Assembly (NCBI RefSeq): GCF_020379485.1
Contig: NC_063434.1
Location: 30,327,401 to 30,391,400, forward strand
Length of the DNA: 64,000 nt
Reading direction: 5' to 3'
DNA from: Brassica napus
Taxonomy: Eukaryota; Streptophyta; Magnoliopsida; Brassicales; Brassicaceae
Within the stretch, counting starts at the first letter, position 1, and each line of letters begins with the position of its first letter. Shown piece by piece: positions 36,601 to 52,468 of this stretch. A program made the position numbers and the translations under genes. The notes under the pieces were generated by a model that was not told the DNA's origin, did not search any database, and saw nothing but the letters and a program-made list of their open reading frames with translations.

Positions 36601-39600
36601 AATATTGAGTTTTTGGTAAATTCTTTATATTTGAAGCCTATAATCTTTAGTGTTGTTTTAAAATTTTAACCAACTTCTACATTTGTATTAATGTTTTAAG
36701 CTCTTTTTCATGGTATATGGGATATGTTTTAAATTTTATCAATTAATTTAGTAAAACTTCATAATTCTCCCTAAATCGACGAAATAACTACTATAAAATA
36801 ACTATTTTCTTGAAAACCGGAGACAACAAAGGCTCCAAACTCTTTAAACATCATGATAGATAAGTGCAGGATGCAACTATGCATTAAAAAAATATTGTCA
36901 TATTTTTGAAATTTTCTCAAAATCCATATGTTAAACCCTTCGAAAATATTGAGTTTGGTAAATACTTTATATACTTACGCCTATAATCTTTAATGTTGTT
37001 TTAAAATTTCTAACCACTTTCTACATTTGTATTAATGTATTTTAAGCTCTTTTTCATGGTATATTAGAATCATTATTATTTTCTTATTAATTTTAGTAAA
37101 ACTTCATAATACTCCCAAAATCGATGGAATAACCACTATAAAATAACTATTTTCTTGAAAAACGGAGACAACAAATGCTCCAAACCTCTTTGAACATCAT
37201 CATAGGTAAGTGTAGGATGCAACTATGCATTAAAAAATATTGTCATATTTTTTGAAATTTTCACAAAATCCATGTGTAACCCCCCTTCGAAATATTGAGT
37301 TTTTGGTAAATACTTTATATATTTAAGCCTATAATCTTTAATGTTGTTTTAAAATTTCTAACCACTTTCTACATTTGTATTAATGTATTTTAAGCTCTTT
37401 TTCATGGTATATGGGAATATTATAAATTGTTTATCAATTAATTTAGTAAAACTTCATAATACTCCCTAAATCGATGAAATAACCACTATAAAATAATATT
37501 TTCTTGAAAAAGGGAGACAACATGGCTCCAAATCTCTTTGAGAATCATAATAGGTAAATGCAGGATGCAACTATGCATTAAAAAATATTGTCATATTTTT
37601 TAAAATTTCTCAAAATCTATGTGTTAACCCCTTCAAAAATATTGAGTTTTTGGTAAATACTTATATACTTAAGCCTATAATCTTTAATGTTTGTTTTAAA
37701 ATTTCAAACCACTTTCTACATTTGTATTGATTATTTTAAGCTCTTTTTAATGGTATATGGAATCATTATTTTTTTTTATCAATTAATTTAGTAAAACTTC
37801 ATAATCCTCCCTAAATCGATGGAATAACCACTATAAAATAACTATTTTCTTGAAAAACGGAGACAACAAAGGCTTCAAATCTCTTTGAACATCATCATAG
37901 GTTAGTTCAGGATGAAACTACGCATTAAAACCATAGTGTCATATTTTATGAAATTTTCTCAAAATCCATGTGTTAAACCCTTCTAAAATATTGAGTTTTT
38001 GGTAAATTCTTTATATATTGAAGCCTATAATCTTTAGTGTTGTTTAAAAATTTCTAACCAAATTCTACATTTGTATTAATGTATTTTAAGCTTTTTCATG
38101 GTATATGGAATATTATAATTTTTTTTATCAATTAATTTAGTAAAACTTCGTAATTCTCCCTAAATCGATGAAATATCTACTATAAAATAACTATTTTCTT
38201 GAAAACTGGAGATTACAAAGGCTCCAAACCTCTTTAAACATCATCATAGGTAAGTGCAGGATGACATATTTTTTGAAATTTTCTCAAAATCCATATGTTA
38301 ACCCCTTCGAAAATATTGAGTTTTTGGTAAATACTTTATATACTTAAGCCTATAATCTTAATGTTGTTTTAAAATTTCTAACAACTTTCTACATTTGTAT
38401 TAATGTATTTTAAGCTCTTTTCATGGAATGGATAAATTTATAATTTGCTTGTCAATTAAGTAAAACTTCATAATTCTCCCTAAATCGACGAAATAACTAC
38501 TATAAAATAACTATTTTCTTGAAACCCGGAGACAACAACGGCTCCAAACCTCTTTAAATATCATGATAGGTAAGTGCAGGATGCAACTATGCATAAAAAA
38601 ATATTGTCATATTTTTTGAAATTTCTCAAAATCCATATGTTAACCCCTTCGAAAATATTGAGTTTTTGGTAAATACTTTATATACTTAAGCCTATAATCT
38701 TTAGTTGTTTTTTAAAATTTCTAACCACTTTCTGCATTTGTATTAATGTATTTTAAGCTCTTTTTCATGGAATATGGGAAAATTAAATTTCTTTATCAAT
38801 AATTTAGTAAAACTTCATAATCTCCCTAAATCGATGAAATAACTACTATAAAATAACTATTTTCTTGAAAACAGAGACAACAAAGGCTCCAAACCTCTTT
38901 GAACATCATCATAGGTAAGTGCAGGATGCAAATATGCATTAAATAATATTGTAATATTTTTTGAAATTTTCACAAAATCCATGTGTTAACCCCTTCGAAA
39001 ATATTGAGTTTTTGGTAAATACTTTATATACTTAAGCCTATAATCTTTTAGTGTTGTTTAAAATTTCTAACCACTTTCTACATTTGTATTAATGTATTTT
39101 AAGCTCTTTTTCATGGGATATGGGAATATTTATAAATTTTTTATCAATTAATTTAGTAAAACTTCATAATACTCCCTAAATCGATGAAATAACCACTATA
39201 AAATAACTATTTCTTGAAAACGGAGACAAACAAAGGCTCCAAATCTCTTTGAACATCATCATAGGTTAGTGCAGGATGAAACTATGCATTAAAAAATATT
39301 GTCATATTTTTTGAAATTTTCTCAAATCCATATGTTAACCCCTTCGAAAATATTAAATTTTTGGTTAATACTTTATATACTGAAGCCTATAATATTTAGT
39401 GTTGTTTATAATTTCTAACCACTTTCTACATTTTATTAATGTATTTTAAGTTCTTTTTCATGGAATATGGGAATATTTATAAATTGTTTATCAATTAATT
39501 TAGTAAAACTTCATAATTCTCCCTAAATCGATGAAATAACCACTATAAAATAACTATTTTCTTGAAAAAGGGAGACAACAAAGGCTCCAAATCTCTTTGA

Positions 39601-42600
39601 GCATCATAATAGGTAAGTGCAGGATGCAACTATTCATTTAAAAAATAGTGTCATATTTTATGAAATTTCTCAAAATCCATGTGTTAACCCGTTCGAAATA
39701 TTGAGTTTCTGGTAAATTCTTTATATATTGAAGGCTATAATCTTTAGTGTTGTTTTAAAAATTTCTAACCAAATTCTACATTTATTATTAATGTATTTTT
39801 AGCTCTTTTATGGTATATGGAATATTTATAATTTTTTATCAATTAATTTAGTAAAACTTCATAATTCTCCCTAAATCGACGAAATAACTACTATAAAATA
39901 ACTATTTCTTGAAAACCGGGACAACAAAGGCTTCAAACCTCTTTAAACATCATCATAGGTAAGTGCAGGATGCAACTATGCATTAAAAAATATTGTCATA
40001 TTTTTTGTAATTTTCTCAAAATCCATATGTTACCCCTTCGAAAATATTGAGTTTTTGGTAAATACTTTATATACTTTAAGCCTATAATCTTTAATGTTGT
40101 TTAAAATTTCTAACCACTTTATACATTTGTATTAATGTATTTTAAGCTCTTTTTCATGGTATATGGGAAATTATAAATTGTTTATCAATTAATTTAGTAA
40201 AACTTCAATACTCCCTAAATCGATGAAATAACCACTATAAAATAACTATTTCTTGAAAAAGGAGACAACAATGGCTCAAATCTCTTTGAGCATCATCATA
40301 GGTAATGCAGGATGCAACTATGCATTAAAAAATATTGTCATATTTTTTGAAATTTTCTCAAAATCTATGTGTTAACCCCTTCAAAAATATTGAGTTTTTG
40401 GTAAATACATTATATACTAAGCCTATAATCTTTATGTTCTGTTAAAATTTCAAACCACTTTCTACATTTGTATTAATTTATTTTAAGCTCTTTTTATGGT
40501 ATATGGGAATCATTATTTTTTTTATCAATTAATTTAGTAAAACTTCATAATCTCGCTAAATCGATGGAATAATCACCAGTATAAATAACTATTTTCTTGA
40601 AAACGGAGACAACAAAGGCTTCCAAATCTCTTTGAACATCATCATAGTTAGTTCAGGATGAAACTACACATTAAAACCATAGTGTCATATTTTATGAAAT
40701 TTTCCAATATCCATGTGTTAACCCCTTCGAAAATATTGAGTTTTTGGTAAATTCTTTATATATTGAAGCCTATAATCTTTAGTGTTGTTTAAAAATTTCT
40801 AACCAAATTCTACATTTGTATTAATGTATTTTAAGCTCTTTTTCATGGTATATGGAATATTTATAAATTGTTTTATCAATTAATTTAGTAAAACTTCGTA
40901 ATTCTCCCTAAATCGATGAAATATCTACTAAAAATAACTATTTTCTTGAAAAAAACTGGAGATAACAAAGGCTCCAAACCTCTTTTAAACATCATCATAG
41001 GTAAGTGCAGGATGACAATATTTTTTTGAAATTTCTCAAAATCCATATGTTAACCCCTTCGAAAATATTGAGTTTTTGGTAAATACTTTATATACTTAAG
41101 CCTATAATCTTTATGTGTGTTTTAAAATTTCTAACAACTTTCTACATTTGTATTAATGTTTTTTTTAGCTCTTTTTCATGGAATATGGATATATTTATAA
41201 TTTGCTTGTCAATTAATTAAGTAAAACTTCATAATTCTCCCTAAATCGACGAAAATAACTACTAAAATAACTATTTTCTTGAAACCCGGAGACAACAACG
41301 GCTCCAAACCTCTTTAAACATCATGATAGGTAAGTGCATGATGCAAACTATGCATTAAAAAAATATTGTCATATTTTTTGAAATTTCTCAAAATCCATAT
41401 GTTAACCCTTCGAAAATATTGAGTTTTTGGTAAATACTTTATATACTTAAGCCTATAATCTTTAATGTTGTTTTAAAATTTCTAACCACTTTCTGCATTT
41501 GTATTAATGTATTTTAAGCTCTTTTTCATGGAATATGGGAAAATTTATAATTTGTTTATCAATTAATTTAGTAAAACTTCATAATTCTCCCTAAATCGAT
41601 GAAATAACTACTATAAAATAACTATTTTCTTGAAAACCGGAGACAACAAATGCTCCAAACCTCTTTGAACATCATCATAGGTAAGTGCAGGATGCAATAT
41701 GCATTAAATAATATTGTATATTTTTTGAAATTTTCACAAAATCCATGTGTTAACCCCTTCGAAAATATTGAGTTTTTGGAAAATACTTTATATACTTAAG
41801 CCTATAATCTTTAGTGTTGTTTTAAATTTCTAATCACTTTCCACATTTGTATTAATGTATTTTAAGCTCTTTTTCATGGTATATGGGAATATTTATAATT
41901 TTTTTATCAATTAATTTAGTAAAACTTCATAATACTCCCTAAATCGATGAAATAACCACTATAAAATAAACTATTTCTTGAAAAACGGAGACACACAAAG
42001 GCTCCAAATCTCTTTGAACATCATCATAGGTTAGTGCAGGATGAAACTATGCATTAAAAAATATTGTCTTATTTTGAAATTTTCTCAAAATCCATATGTT
42101 AACCCCTTCGAAAATATTAAGTTTTTGGTTAATACTTTATATATTGAAGCCTGTAATATTTAGTGTTGTTTTATAATTTCTAACCACTTTTACATTTGTA
42201 TTAATGTATTTTAAGTTCTTTTTCATGGAATATGGGAATATTTATAATTGTTTATCAATAATTTAGTAAAACTTCATAATACTCCCTAAATCGATGAAAT
42301 AACCACTATAAAATAACTATTTTCTTGAAAAAGGAGACAACAAAGGCTCCCAATCTCTTTGAGCATCATAATAGGTAAGTGCAGGATGCAACTATCATTA
42401 AAACCATAGTGTCATATTTTATGAAATTTCTCAAAATCCATGTGTAACCCCTTCGAAAATTGAGTTTTTGGTAAATTCTTTATATATTGAAGGCGATAAT
42501 CTTTAGTGTTGTTTAAAAATTTCTAACCAAATTCTACATTTGTATTAATGTATTTTAGCTCTTTGTTATGGTATATGGAAATATTTATAAATTTTTTATC

Positions 42601-44149
42601 AATTAATTTAGTAAAACTTCATAATTCTCCCTAAATCGACGAAATAAACTACTAAAAAATAATATATTCTTGAAAAACGGAGGAGACAACAAAGGCTTCA
42701 AACCTCTTTAAACATCATCATAGGTAAGTGCAGGATGCAACTATGCATTAAAAAAATATTGTCATATTTTTTGTAATTTTCTCAAAATCAATATCTTAAC
42801 CCCTTCGAAAATATTGAGTTTTTGGTAAATACTTTATATACTTAAGCCTATAATCTTTAATGTTGTTTTAAAATTTCTAACCACTTTCTACATTTGTATT
42901 AATGTATTTTAAGCTTTTTCATGGTATATGGGAATATTTATAAATTGTTTATCAATTAATTAGTAAAAAACTTCATAATCTCCCTAAATCGATGAAAAAA
43001 CCACTATAAAATCATTATTTCTTGAAAAAGGGAGACAACAATGGCTCCAAATCTCTTGAGCATCATAATAGGTAAATGCAGGATGCAACTATGCATTAAA
43101 AAATATTGTCATATTTTTTGAAATTTTCTCAAAATCTATGTGTTAACCCCTTCAAAAATATTGAGTTTTTGGTAAATACATTTATACTTAAGCCTATAAT
43201 CTTTAATGTTCTGTTAAAATTTCAAACCACTTTCTACATTCGTATTAATTTATTTTAAGCTTTTTAATGGTATATGGGAATCATTATTTTTTTTTATCAA
43301 TTAATTTAGTAAACTTCATAATCCTCGCTAAATCGATGGAATAACCACTATAAAATAACTATTTTCTTGAAAAACGGAGACAACAAAGGCTTCAAATCTC
43401 TTTGAACATCATCATAGGTTAGTTCAGGATGATGAAACTACACATAAAACCATAGTGTCTATTTTATGAAATTTTCTCATATCCATGTGTTACCCCTTCT
43501 AAAATATTGAGTTTTGGTAAATTTTTATATATTGAAGCCTATAATCTTTAGTGTTGTTTTTAAAAATTTTAACCAAATTCTACATTGTTATTAATGTATT
43601 TTAAGCTCTTTTTCATGGTATATGGGAATATTATAAATTTTTTATCAATTAATTTAGTTAATAACTTCGTAATTCTCCCTAAATCGATGAAATATCTACT
43701 ATAAAATAACTTATTTCTAAAAACTGGAGATAACAAAGGCTCCAAACCTCTTTAAACATCATCCTAGGTAAGTGCAGGATGACAATATTTTTTTGAAATT
43801 TTCTCAAAAATCCTATGTTAACCCCTTCGAAAAATATTGAGTTTTTGGGAACTACTTTATAGTACTTAAGCCTAGAATCTTTAATATTGTTTAAAATTTC
43901 TAACAACTTTCTACATTGTATTAATGGATTTTAAGCGCTTTTTCATGGAATAGGGATATATTTATAATTTGCTCTTGTCAATTAATAAGTAAAACTTCAT
44001 AATTCTCCCTAAATCGACGAAATATAACTACTATTAAAATAACTATTTCTTGAAACCCGGAGACACAACGGCTCCAAACCTCTTTACAAATCATGATAGG
44101 TAAGTGCAGGATTGCAACTAGCATAAAAAAGATTGTCATATTTTTGAAA

Positions 44150-44444
44150 TTCTCCACATCCATATGTTAACCCTTCGAAAAAGATGGAGTTTTGGGGAAT
44201 ACTTAATAGACGTGAAGCCTGATAAGTCGGGCGGGTTTTTTAAAATTTCGAACCACTTGCGATTGTGATTAATGTAGGGGAAGCGCTCTTTCATGGAAAG
44301 TGGGGACAAGGGATAAGGGGTTTAGCAAGGAGTGATTGTAAAACTTATAAGGCGCCCCGAAAATCGATGAGAAATAACTACTATAAAATAACGCTTTTCT
44401 GAAAATACCGGAGACAACAAATGCGCCCAACCGCGGTGAACGCA
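44150..44444. other. Corrupted satellite sequence at contig end
   Basis: The monomer is still recognisable here but carries dense substitutions and insertions, many of them to G or C (for example GTCGGGCGGGTTTTTT, GGGGACAAGGGATAAGGGG). The damage grows toward the gap and is absent on its far side, which fits poor read consensus at a contig end better than biology. Confidence 0.85.
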
Positions 44445-44544
44445 NNNNNNNNNNNNNNNNNNNNNNNNNNNNNNNNNNNNNNNNNNNNNNNNNNNNNNNN
44501 NNNNNNNNNNNNNNNNNNNNNNNNNNNNNNNNNNNNNNNNNNNN
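44445..44544. other. Assembly gap, 100 N
   Basis: Exactly 100 N, the usual placeholder for a gap of unknown size. Satellite lies on both sides in the same orientation. Confidence 0.99.
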
Positions 44545-47500
44545 TAATACTTTATATCCTTAAGCCTTATAATCTTTAATGTTGTTTTTTAAAATTTCTA
44601 AACTTTCTACATTTGTATTAATGTATTTAAGCTCTTTTTCATGGAATATGGAAATTTATAATTTTTATCAATTAATTTAGTAAAACTTCCTATATACTCC
44701 CTAAATCGATGAAATAACCACTATAAAATAACTATTTTCTTGAAAACGGAGACAACAAAGGCTCAAAATCTCTTTGAACATCATATAGGTTAGTGCAGGA
44801 TGCAAATATGCATTAAAACAATATTGTCATATTTTTTGAAATTTTCTCAAAATCCATGTGTTAACCCCTTCGAAAATATTGAGTTTTTGTAAATACTTTA
44901 TATACTGAAGCCTATAATCTTTAGTGTTGTTTTAAAATTTCTAACCACTTTCTACATTTTATTAATGTATTTTAAGTCTCTTTTTCATGGATATGGGAAT
45001 ATTTATAAATGTTTTATCAATTAATTTAGTAAAACTTCAATACTCCCTAAATCGATGAATAACCACTATAAAATAACTATTTCTTGAAAAAAGGAGACAA
45101 CAAAGGCTCCAAATCTCTTTGAACATCATCATAGGTAGTGCAGGATGAAACTGACATTAAAAAATATTGTCATATTTTTGAAATTTTCTCAAAATCCATA
45201 TGTTAACCCCTTCGAAATATTGATTTTTTTTGGTTAATACTTTATATACTGAAGCCTATAATTTATTGTGTTGTTTAAAATTCTAACCACTTTCTACATT
45301 GTATTAATGTATTTTAAGCTCTTTTTCATGGTATATGGGAATATTTATAATTTATATTAATTTAGTAATAATTAATTGTAAAACTTCATAATACTCCCTA
45401 AATCGATGAATAACACTATAAAAAACTATTTTCTTGAAAAACGGAGACAACAAAGGCTCCAAATCTCTTTGAACATCATCATAGGTAGTGCAGGATGCAA
45501 CTATGCATTAAAAAAATATTGTCATATTTTTTGAAATTTCTCAAAATCCATGTGTTAACCCCTTCGAAAATATTGAGTTTGGTAATACTTTATATATATT
45601 GAGCCTATAATCTTTAGTGTTGTTTAAAAATTTCTAACCAATTTACATTTGTATTAATGTATTTTAAGCTCTTTTTCATGGTATATGGGAAATTTATAAT
45701 TTTTATCAATTAATTTAGTAAAACTTCATAATTCTCCTAAATCGATGAATATACTACTATAAAATAACTATTTTCTTGAAAACGGAGACAACAAGGCTCC
45801 AAATCTCTTTGAACATCATATAGGTAAGTGCAGGATGACAATATTTTTTTGAAATTTTCTCAAAATCCATGTGTTAACCCCTTCGAAAATATTGAGTTTT
45901 TGGTAAATACTTTATATACTTAAGCCTAAATCTTTAGTGTTGTTTTAAAATTTCTAACAAACTTTCTACATTTGTATTAATGTATTTTAAGCTCTTTTTC
46001 ATGGTATATGGATATATTTATAATTGTTTATCAATTAATTTAGTAAAACTTCATAATTCTCCCTAAATCGATGAAATAAACTACTATAAATAACTATTTT
46101 CTTGAAAACGGAGACAACAACGGCTCCAAACCTCTTTAAACATCATCATAGGTAAGTGCAGGATGCAACTATGCATTAAAAAATATTGTCATATTTTTTG
46201 AAATTTTCTCAAAATCCATATGTTAACCCCTTCGAAAATATTGAGTTTTTGGTAAATACTTTATATACTTAGCCTATAATCTTTAATGTTGTTTTAAAAT
46301 TTCTAACCACTTTCTACATTTGTATTAATGTATTTTAAGCTCTTTTTCATGGAATATGGGAAATTTATAATTTGTTTATCAATTAATTTAGTAAAACTTC
46401 ATAATTCTCCCTAAATCGATGAAATAACTACTATAAAAAACTATTTTCTTGAAAACCGGAGACAACAAGGCTCCAAACCTCTTTGAACATCATCATAGGT
46501 AAGTGCAGGAGCATGCATAAATAAAAAAATATTGTCAATTTTTTGAAATTTTCTCAAAATCCATGTGTTAACCCCTTCGAAAATATTGAGTTTTTGGAAA
46601 ATACTTTATATACTTAAGCCTATAATCTTTAGTGTTGTTTTAAAATTTCTAACCACTTTCTACATTGTATTAATGTATTTTAAGCTTTTTTCATGGTATA
46701 TGGGAATCATTATTATTTTTTATCAATTAATTTAGTAAAACTTCATAATACTCCCTAAATCGATGGAATAACCACTATAAAATAACTATTTTCTTGAAAA
46801 CGGAGACAACAAAGGCTCCAATCTCTTTGAACATCATCATAGGTAGTGCAGGATGAAACTATGCATTAAAAACATATTTCATATTTTTTGAAATTTCTCA
46901 AAATCCATGTGTTAACCCCTTCGAAAATATTGAGTTTTTGGTAAATACTTTATATATGAAGCCTATAATCTTTAGTGTTGTTTTAAAATTTCTAACCACT
47001 TTCTACATTTGTATTAATGTATTTTAAGCTCTTTTCATGGTATATGGGATATTTTAAATTTTATCAATTAATTTAGTAAAACTTCATAATACTCCCTAAA
47101 TCGATGAAATAACCACTATAAAATAACTATTTTCTGATGAAAACGGAGACAACAAAGGCTCCAAACCTCTTTGAACATCATCATAGGTAAGTGCAGGATG
47201 CAACTATGCATTAAAAAAATATTGTCATATTTTTTGAAATTTTCTCAAAATCCATGTGTTAAACCCTTCGAAAATATTGAGTTTTTGGTAAATACTTTAT
47301 ATACTAAGCCTATAATCTAGTGTGTTTTTAAAATTTCTAACCACTTCTACATTTGTATTAATGTATTTTAAGCTCTTTTTCATGGTATATGGGAATATTA
47401 TATTTTTTTATCAATTAATTTAGTAAAACTTCATAATACTCCCTAAATCGATGAAATAACCACTATAAATAACTATTTTCTTGAAAACGGAGACAACAAA

Positions 47501-50500
47501 GGCTCCAACCTCTTTGAAATCATCATAGGTAAGTGCAGGATGCAACTATGCATTAAAAAAATATTGTCATATTTTTTGAAATTTTCTCAAAATCCATGTG
47601 TTAACCCCTTCGAAAATATTGAGTTTTTGGTAAATACTTTATATATTTAAGCCTATAATCTTTAATGTTGTTTTAAAATTTCTAACCACTTTCTACATTT
47701 GTATTAATGTATTTTAATCTCTTTTTCATGGTATATGGGAATATTTATAAATTGTTTATCAATTAATTTAGTAAAACTTCATAATACTCCCTAAATCGAT
47801 GAAATAACCACTATAAAATAATTATTTTCTTGAAAAAGGGAGACAACAATGGCTCCAAATCTCTTTGAGCATCATAATAGGTAATGCAGGATGCAACTAT
47901 GCATTAAAAAATATTGTCATTTTTTTGAAATTTTCTCAAAATCCATGTGTTAACCCCTTCAAAATATTAAGTTTTTGGTAAATACATTATATACTTAAGC
48001 CTATAATCTTAATGTTTGTTTAAAATTTCAAACCACTTTCTACATTTGTATTAATTTATTTTAAGCTCTTTTTCATGGTATATGGGAATCATTATTATTT
48101 TTTTATCAATTAATTTAGTAAAACTTCATAATCCTCCCTAAATCGATGGAAATAACCACTATAAAATAACTATTTTCTTGAAAAACGGAGACAACAAAGG
48201 CTTCAAATCTCTTTGAACATCATCATAGGTTAGTGCAGGATGAAACTACGCATTAAACCATAGTGTCATATTTATGAAATTTTCTCAAATCCATGTGTTA
48301 ACCCCTTCGAAAATATTGAGTTTTTGGTAAATTCTTTATATATTGAAGCCTATAATCTTTAGTGTTGTTTAAAAATCTAACCAAATTCTACATTTGTATT
48401 AATGTATTTTAAGCTCTTTTTCATGGTATATGGGAATATTTATAATTTTTTTTATCAATTAATTTAGTAAAACTTCATAATTCTCCCTAAATCGATGAAA
48501 TATCTACTATAAAATAACTATTTTCTTGAAAACTGGAGACAACAAAGGCTCCAAACCTCTTTTTAAACATCATCATAGGTAAGTGCAGGATGACATATTT
48601 TTTGAAATTTTCTCAAAATCCATATGTTAACCCCTTCGAAAATATTGAGTTTTTGGTAAATACTTTATATACTAAGCCTATAATCTTTAGTGTTGTTTTA
48701 AATTTCTAAACAACTTTCTACATTTGTATTAATGTATTTTAAGCTCTTTTTCATGGAATATGGATATATTTATAATTGTTTATCAATTAATTTAGTAAAA
48801 CTTCATAATTCTCCCTAAATCGACGAAATAACTACTATAAAATAACTATTTTCTTGAAACCGGAGACAACAACGGCTCCAAACCTCTTTAACATCATGAT
48901 AGGTAAGTGCAGGATGCAACTATGCATTAAAAAAATATTGTCATTTTTTGAAATTTTCTCAAAATCCATGTGTTAACCCCTTCGAAAATATTGAGTTTTT
49001 GGTAAATACTTTATATACTTAAGCCTATAATCTTAAGTGTTGTTTTAAAATTTCTAACCACTTTCTACATTTGTATTAATGTATTTTAAGCTCTTTTTCA
49101 TGGAATATGGGAAAATTTATAATTTGTTTATCAATTAATTTAGTAAAACTTCATAATTCTCCTAAATCGATGAAATAACTACTATAAAATAACTATTTTC
49201 TTGAAAACCGGAGACAACAAAGCTCCAAACCTCTTTGAACATCATCATAGGTAAGTGCAGGATGCAAATATGCATTAAAAAATATTGTCATATTTTTTGA
49301 AATTTTCTCAAAATCCATGTGTTAACCCCTTCGAAAATATTGAGTTTTTGGTAAATACTTTATATACTTAAGCCTATAATCTTTAAGTTGTTTTAAAAAT
49401 TTCTAACCACTTTCTACATTTGTATTAATGTATTTTAAGCTCTTTTTCATGGTATATGGGAAATTTATAAATTTTTTATCAATTAATTTAGTAAAACTTC
49501 ATAATACTCCTAAATCGATGAATAACCACTATAAAATAACTATTTTCTTGAAAAACGGAGACAACAAAGGCTCCAAATCTCTTTGAACATCATCATAGGT
49601 TAGTGCAGGATGAAACTATGCATTAAAAATATTGTCATATTTTTTGAAATTTTCTCAAAATCCATGTGTTAACCCCTTCGAAAATATTGAGTTTTGGTTA
49701 TACTTTATATACTGAAGCCTATAATTTAGTGTTGTTTTATAATTTCTAACCACTTTCTACATTTGTATTAATGTATTTTAAGTTCTTTTTCATGGAATAT
49801 GGGAATATTTATAAATTGTTTATCAATTAATTTAGTAAAACTTCGTAATTCTCCCTAAATCGATGAAATAACCACTATAAAATAACTATTTTCTTGAAAA
49901 AGGGAGACAACAAAGGCTCCAAATCTCTTTGAACATCATAATAGGTAAGTGCAGTGCAGGATGCAACTATTCATTAAACCATAGTGTCATATTTTATGAA
50001 ATTTTCTCAAAATCCATGTGTTAACCCCTTCGAAAATATTGAGTTTCTGGTAAATTCTTTATATATTGAAGGCTATAATCTTTAGTGTTTGTTTAAAATT
50101 TCTAACCAAATTCTACATTTGTATTAATGTATTTTTAGCTCTTTGTTATGGTATATGGAAATATTATAATTTTTTTATCAATTAATTAGTAAAACTTCAT
50201 AATTCTCCTAAATCGACGATAAATAACTACTATAAAATAACTATATTCTTGAAAACGGAGACAACAAAGGCTTCAAACCTCTTTAAACATCATCATAGGT
50301 AAGTGCAGGATGCAACTATGCATTAAAAAAATATTGTCATATTTTTTGTAATTTTCTCAAAATCCATATGTTAACCCCTTCGAAAATATTGAGTTTTGGT
50401 AAATACTTTATATACTTAAGCCTATAATCTTTAATGTGTTTTTTAAATTTCTAACCACTTTCTACATTTGTATTAATGTATTTTAAGCTCTTTTCATGGT

Positions 50501-52468
50501 ATATGGGAATATTTATAAATTGTTTATCAATTAATTTAGTAAAACTTCATAATACTCCCTAAATCGATGAAATAAACACTATAAAATAACTATTTTCTTG
50601 AAAAAGGGAGACAACAATGGCTCCAAATCTCTTTGAGCATCATAATAGGTAAATGCAGGATGCAACTATGCATTAAAAAATATTGTCATATTTTTTGAAA
50701 TTTTCTCAAAATCTATGTGTTAACCCCTTCAAAAATATTGAGTTTTGGTAAATACATTATATACTTAAGCCTATAATCTTTAATGTTTTTGTTAAAATTT
50801 CAAACCACTTTCTACATTTGTATTAATTTATTTTAAGCTCTTTTTAATGGTATATGGGAATCATTATTTTTTTTATCAATTAATTTAGTAAAACTTCATA
50901 ATCCTCGCTAAATCGATGGAATAACACTATAAAATAACTATTTTCTTGAAAAACGGAGACAACAAAGGCTTCAAATCTCTTTGAACATCATCATAGGTTA
51001 GTTCAGGATGAAACTACACATTAAAACCATAGTGTCATATTTTTGAAATTTTCTCAATATCCATGTGTTAACCCCTTCGAAAATATTGAGTTTTTGGTAA
51101 ATCTTTATATATGAAGCCTATAATCTTTAGTGTTGTTTAAAAATTCTAACCAAATTCTACATTTGTATTAATGTATTTTAAGCTCTTTTTCATGGTATGG
51201 GAATATTTATAAATTGTTTATCAATTAATTTAGTAAAACTTCGTAATTCTCCCTAAATCGATGAAATATCTACTATAAAATAACTATTTTCTTGAAAACT
51301 GGAGATAACAAAGGCTCCAAACCTCTTTAAACATCATCATAGGTAAGTGCAGGATGACAATATTTTTTTGAAATTTTCTCAAAATCCATATGTTAACCCC
51401 TTCGAAAATATTGAGTTTTTGGTAAATACTTTATATACTTAAGCCTATAATCTTTAATGTTGTTTTAAAATTTCTAACAACTTTCTACATTTGTATTAAT
51501 GTATTTTAAGCTCTTTTTCATGGAATATGGATAATTTATAATTTGCTTGTCAATTAATTAAGTAAAACTTCATAATTCTCCTAAATCGACGAAATAACTA
51601 CTATAAAATAACTATTTCTTGAAACCCGGAGACAACAACGGCTCCAAACCTCTTTAAACATCATGATAGGTAAGTGCAGGATGCAACTATGCATTAAAAA
51701 AATATTGTCATATTTTTTGAAATTTCTCAAAATCCATATGTTAACCCCTTCGAAAATATTGAGTTTTTGGTAAATACTTTATATACTTAAGCCTATAATC
51801 TTTAATGTTGTTTTAAAATTTCTAACCACTTTCTGCATTTGTATTAATGTATTTTAAGCTCTTTTCATGGAATATGGGAAAATTTATAATTTGTTTATCA
51901 ATTAATTTAGTAAAACTTCATAATTCTCCCTAAATCGATGAAATAACTACTATAAAATAACTATTTTCTTGAAAACCGGAGACAACAAATGCTCAAACCT
52001 CTTTGAACATCATCATAGGTAAGTGCAGGATGCAAATATGCATTAAAATAATATTGTCATATTTTTTGAAATTTTCACAAAATCCATGTGTTAACCCCTT
52101 CGAAAATATTGAGTTTTTGGTAAATACTTTATATACTTAAGCCTATAATCTTTAATGTTGTTTTAAAATTTCTAATCACTTTCCACATTTGTATTAATGT
52201 ATTTTAAGCTCTTTTTCATGGTATATGGGAATATTTATAAATTTTTTATCAATTAATTTAGTAAAACTTAATACTCCCTAAATCGATGAAATAACCACTG
52301 TAAAATAACTATTTTCTTGAAAAACGGAGACAACAAAGGCTCCAAATCTCTTTGAACATCATCATAGGTTAGTGCAGGATGAAACTATGCATTAAAAAAT
52401 ATTGTCATATTTTTTGAAATTTTCTCAAATCCATATGTTAACCCCTTCGAAAATATTAAATTTTTGGT

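Larger units (their letters stand above)
12249..44444 (+). repeat. Satellite array, left part, about 352-bp monomer
   Basis: Head-to-tail copies of one AT-rich monomer run without interruption. The landmark GGAGAC falls at 12395, 12747, 13099, 13451 and 13803, a spacing of exactly 352 each time. Other fixed landmarks in order are CATCATAGGT, TTTTTTGAAATTTTCTCAAA, CCCCTTCGAAAATATTGAG, GCCTATAATCTTTAGTG, CTACATTTGTATTAATGT, ATGGTATATGGGAAT, TTATCAATTAATTTAGTAAA and CTAAATCGATGAAATA. About 92 monomers lie here. Open frames of up to 93 codons occur but are chance frames in a repeat. It does not resemble the Arabidopsis 178-bp centromere repeat by eye. Function is unknown; such arrays normally form heterochromatin at centromeres, knobs or subtelomeres. 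Confidence 0.97.

Noticed and set aside
44150..44444. Foreign GC-richer insertion before the gap
   Set aside because: The satellite landmarks are still in order beneath the substitutions, so this is degraded consensus and not inserted DNA.
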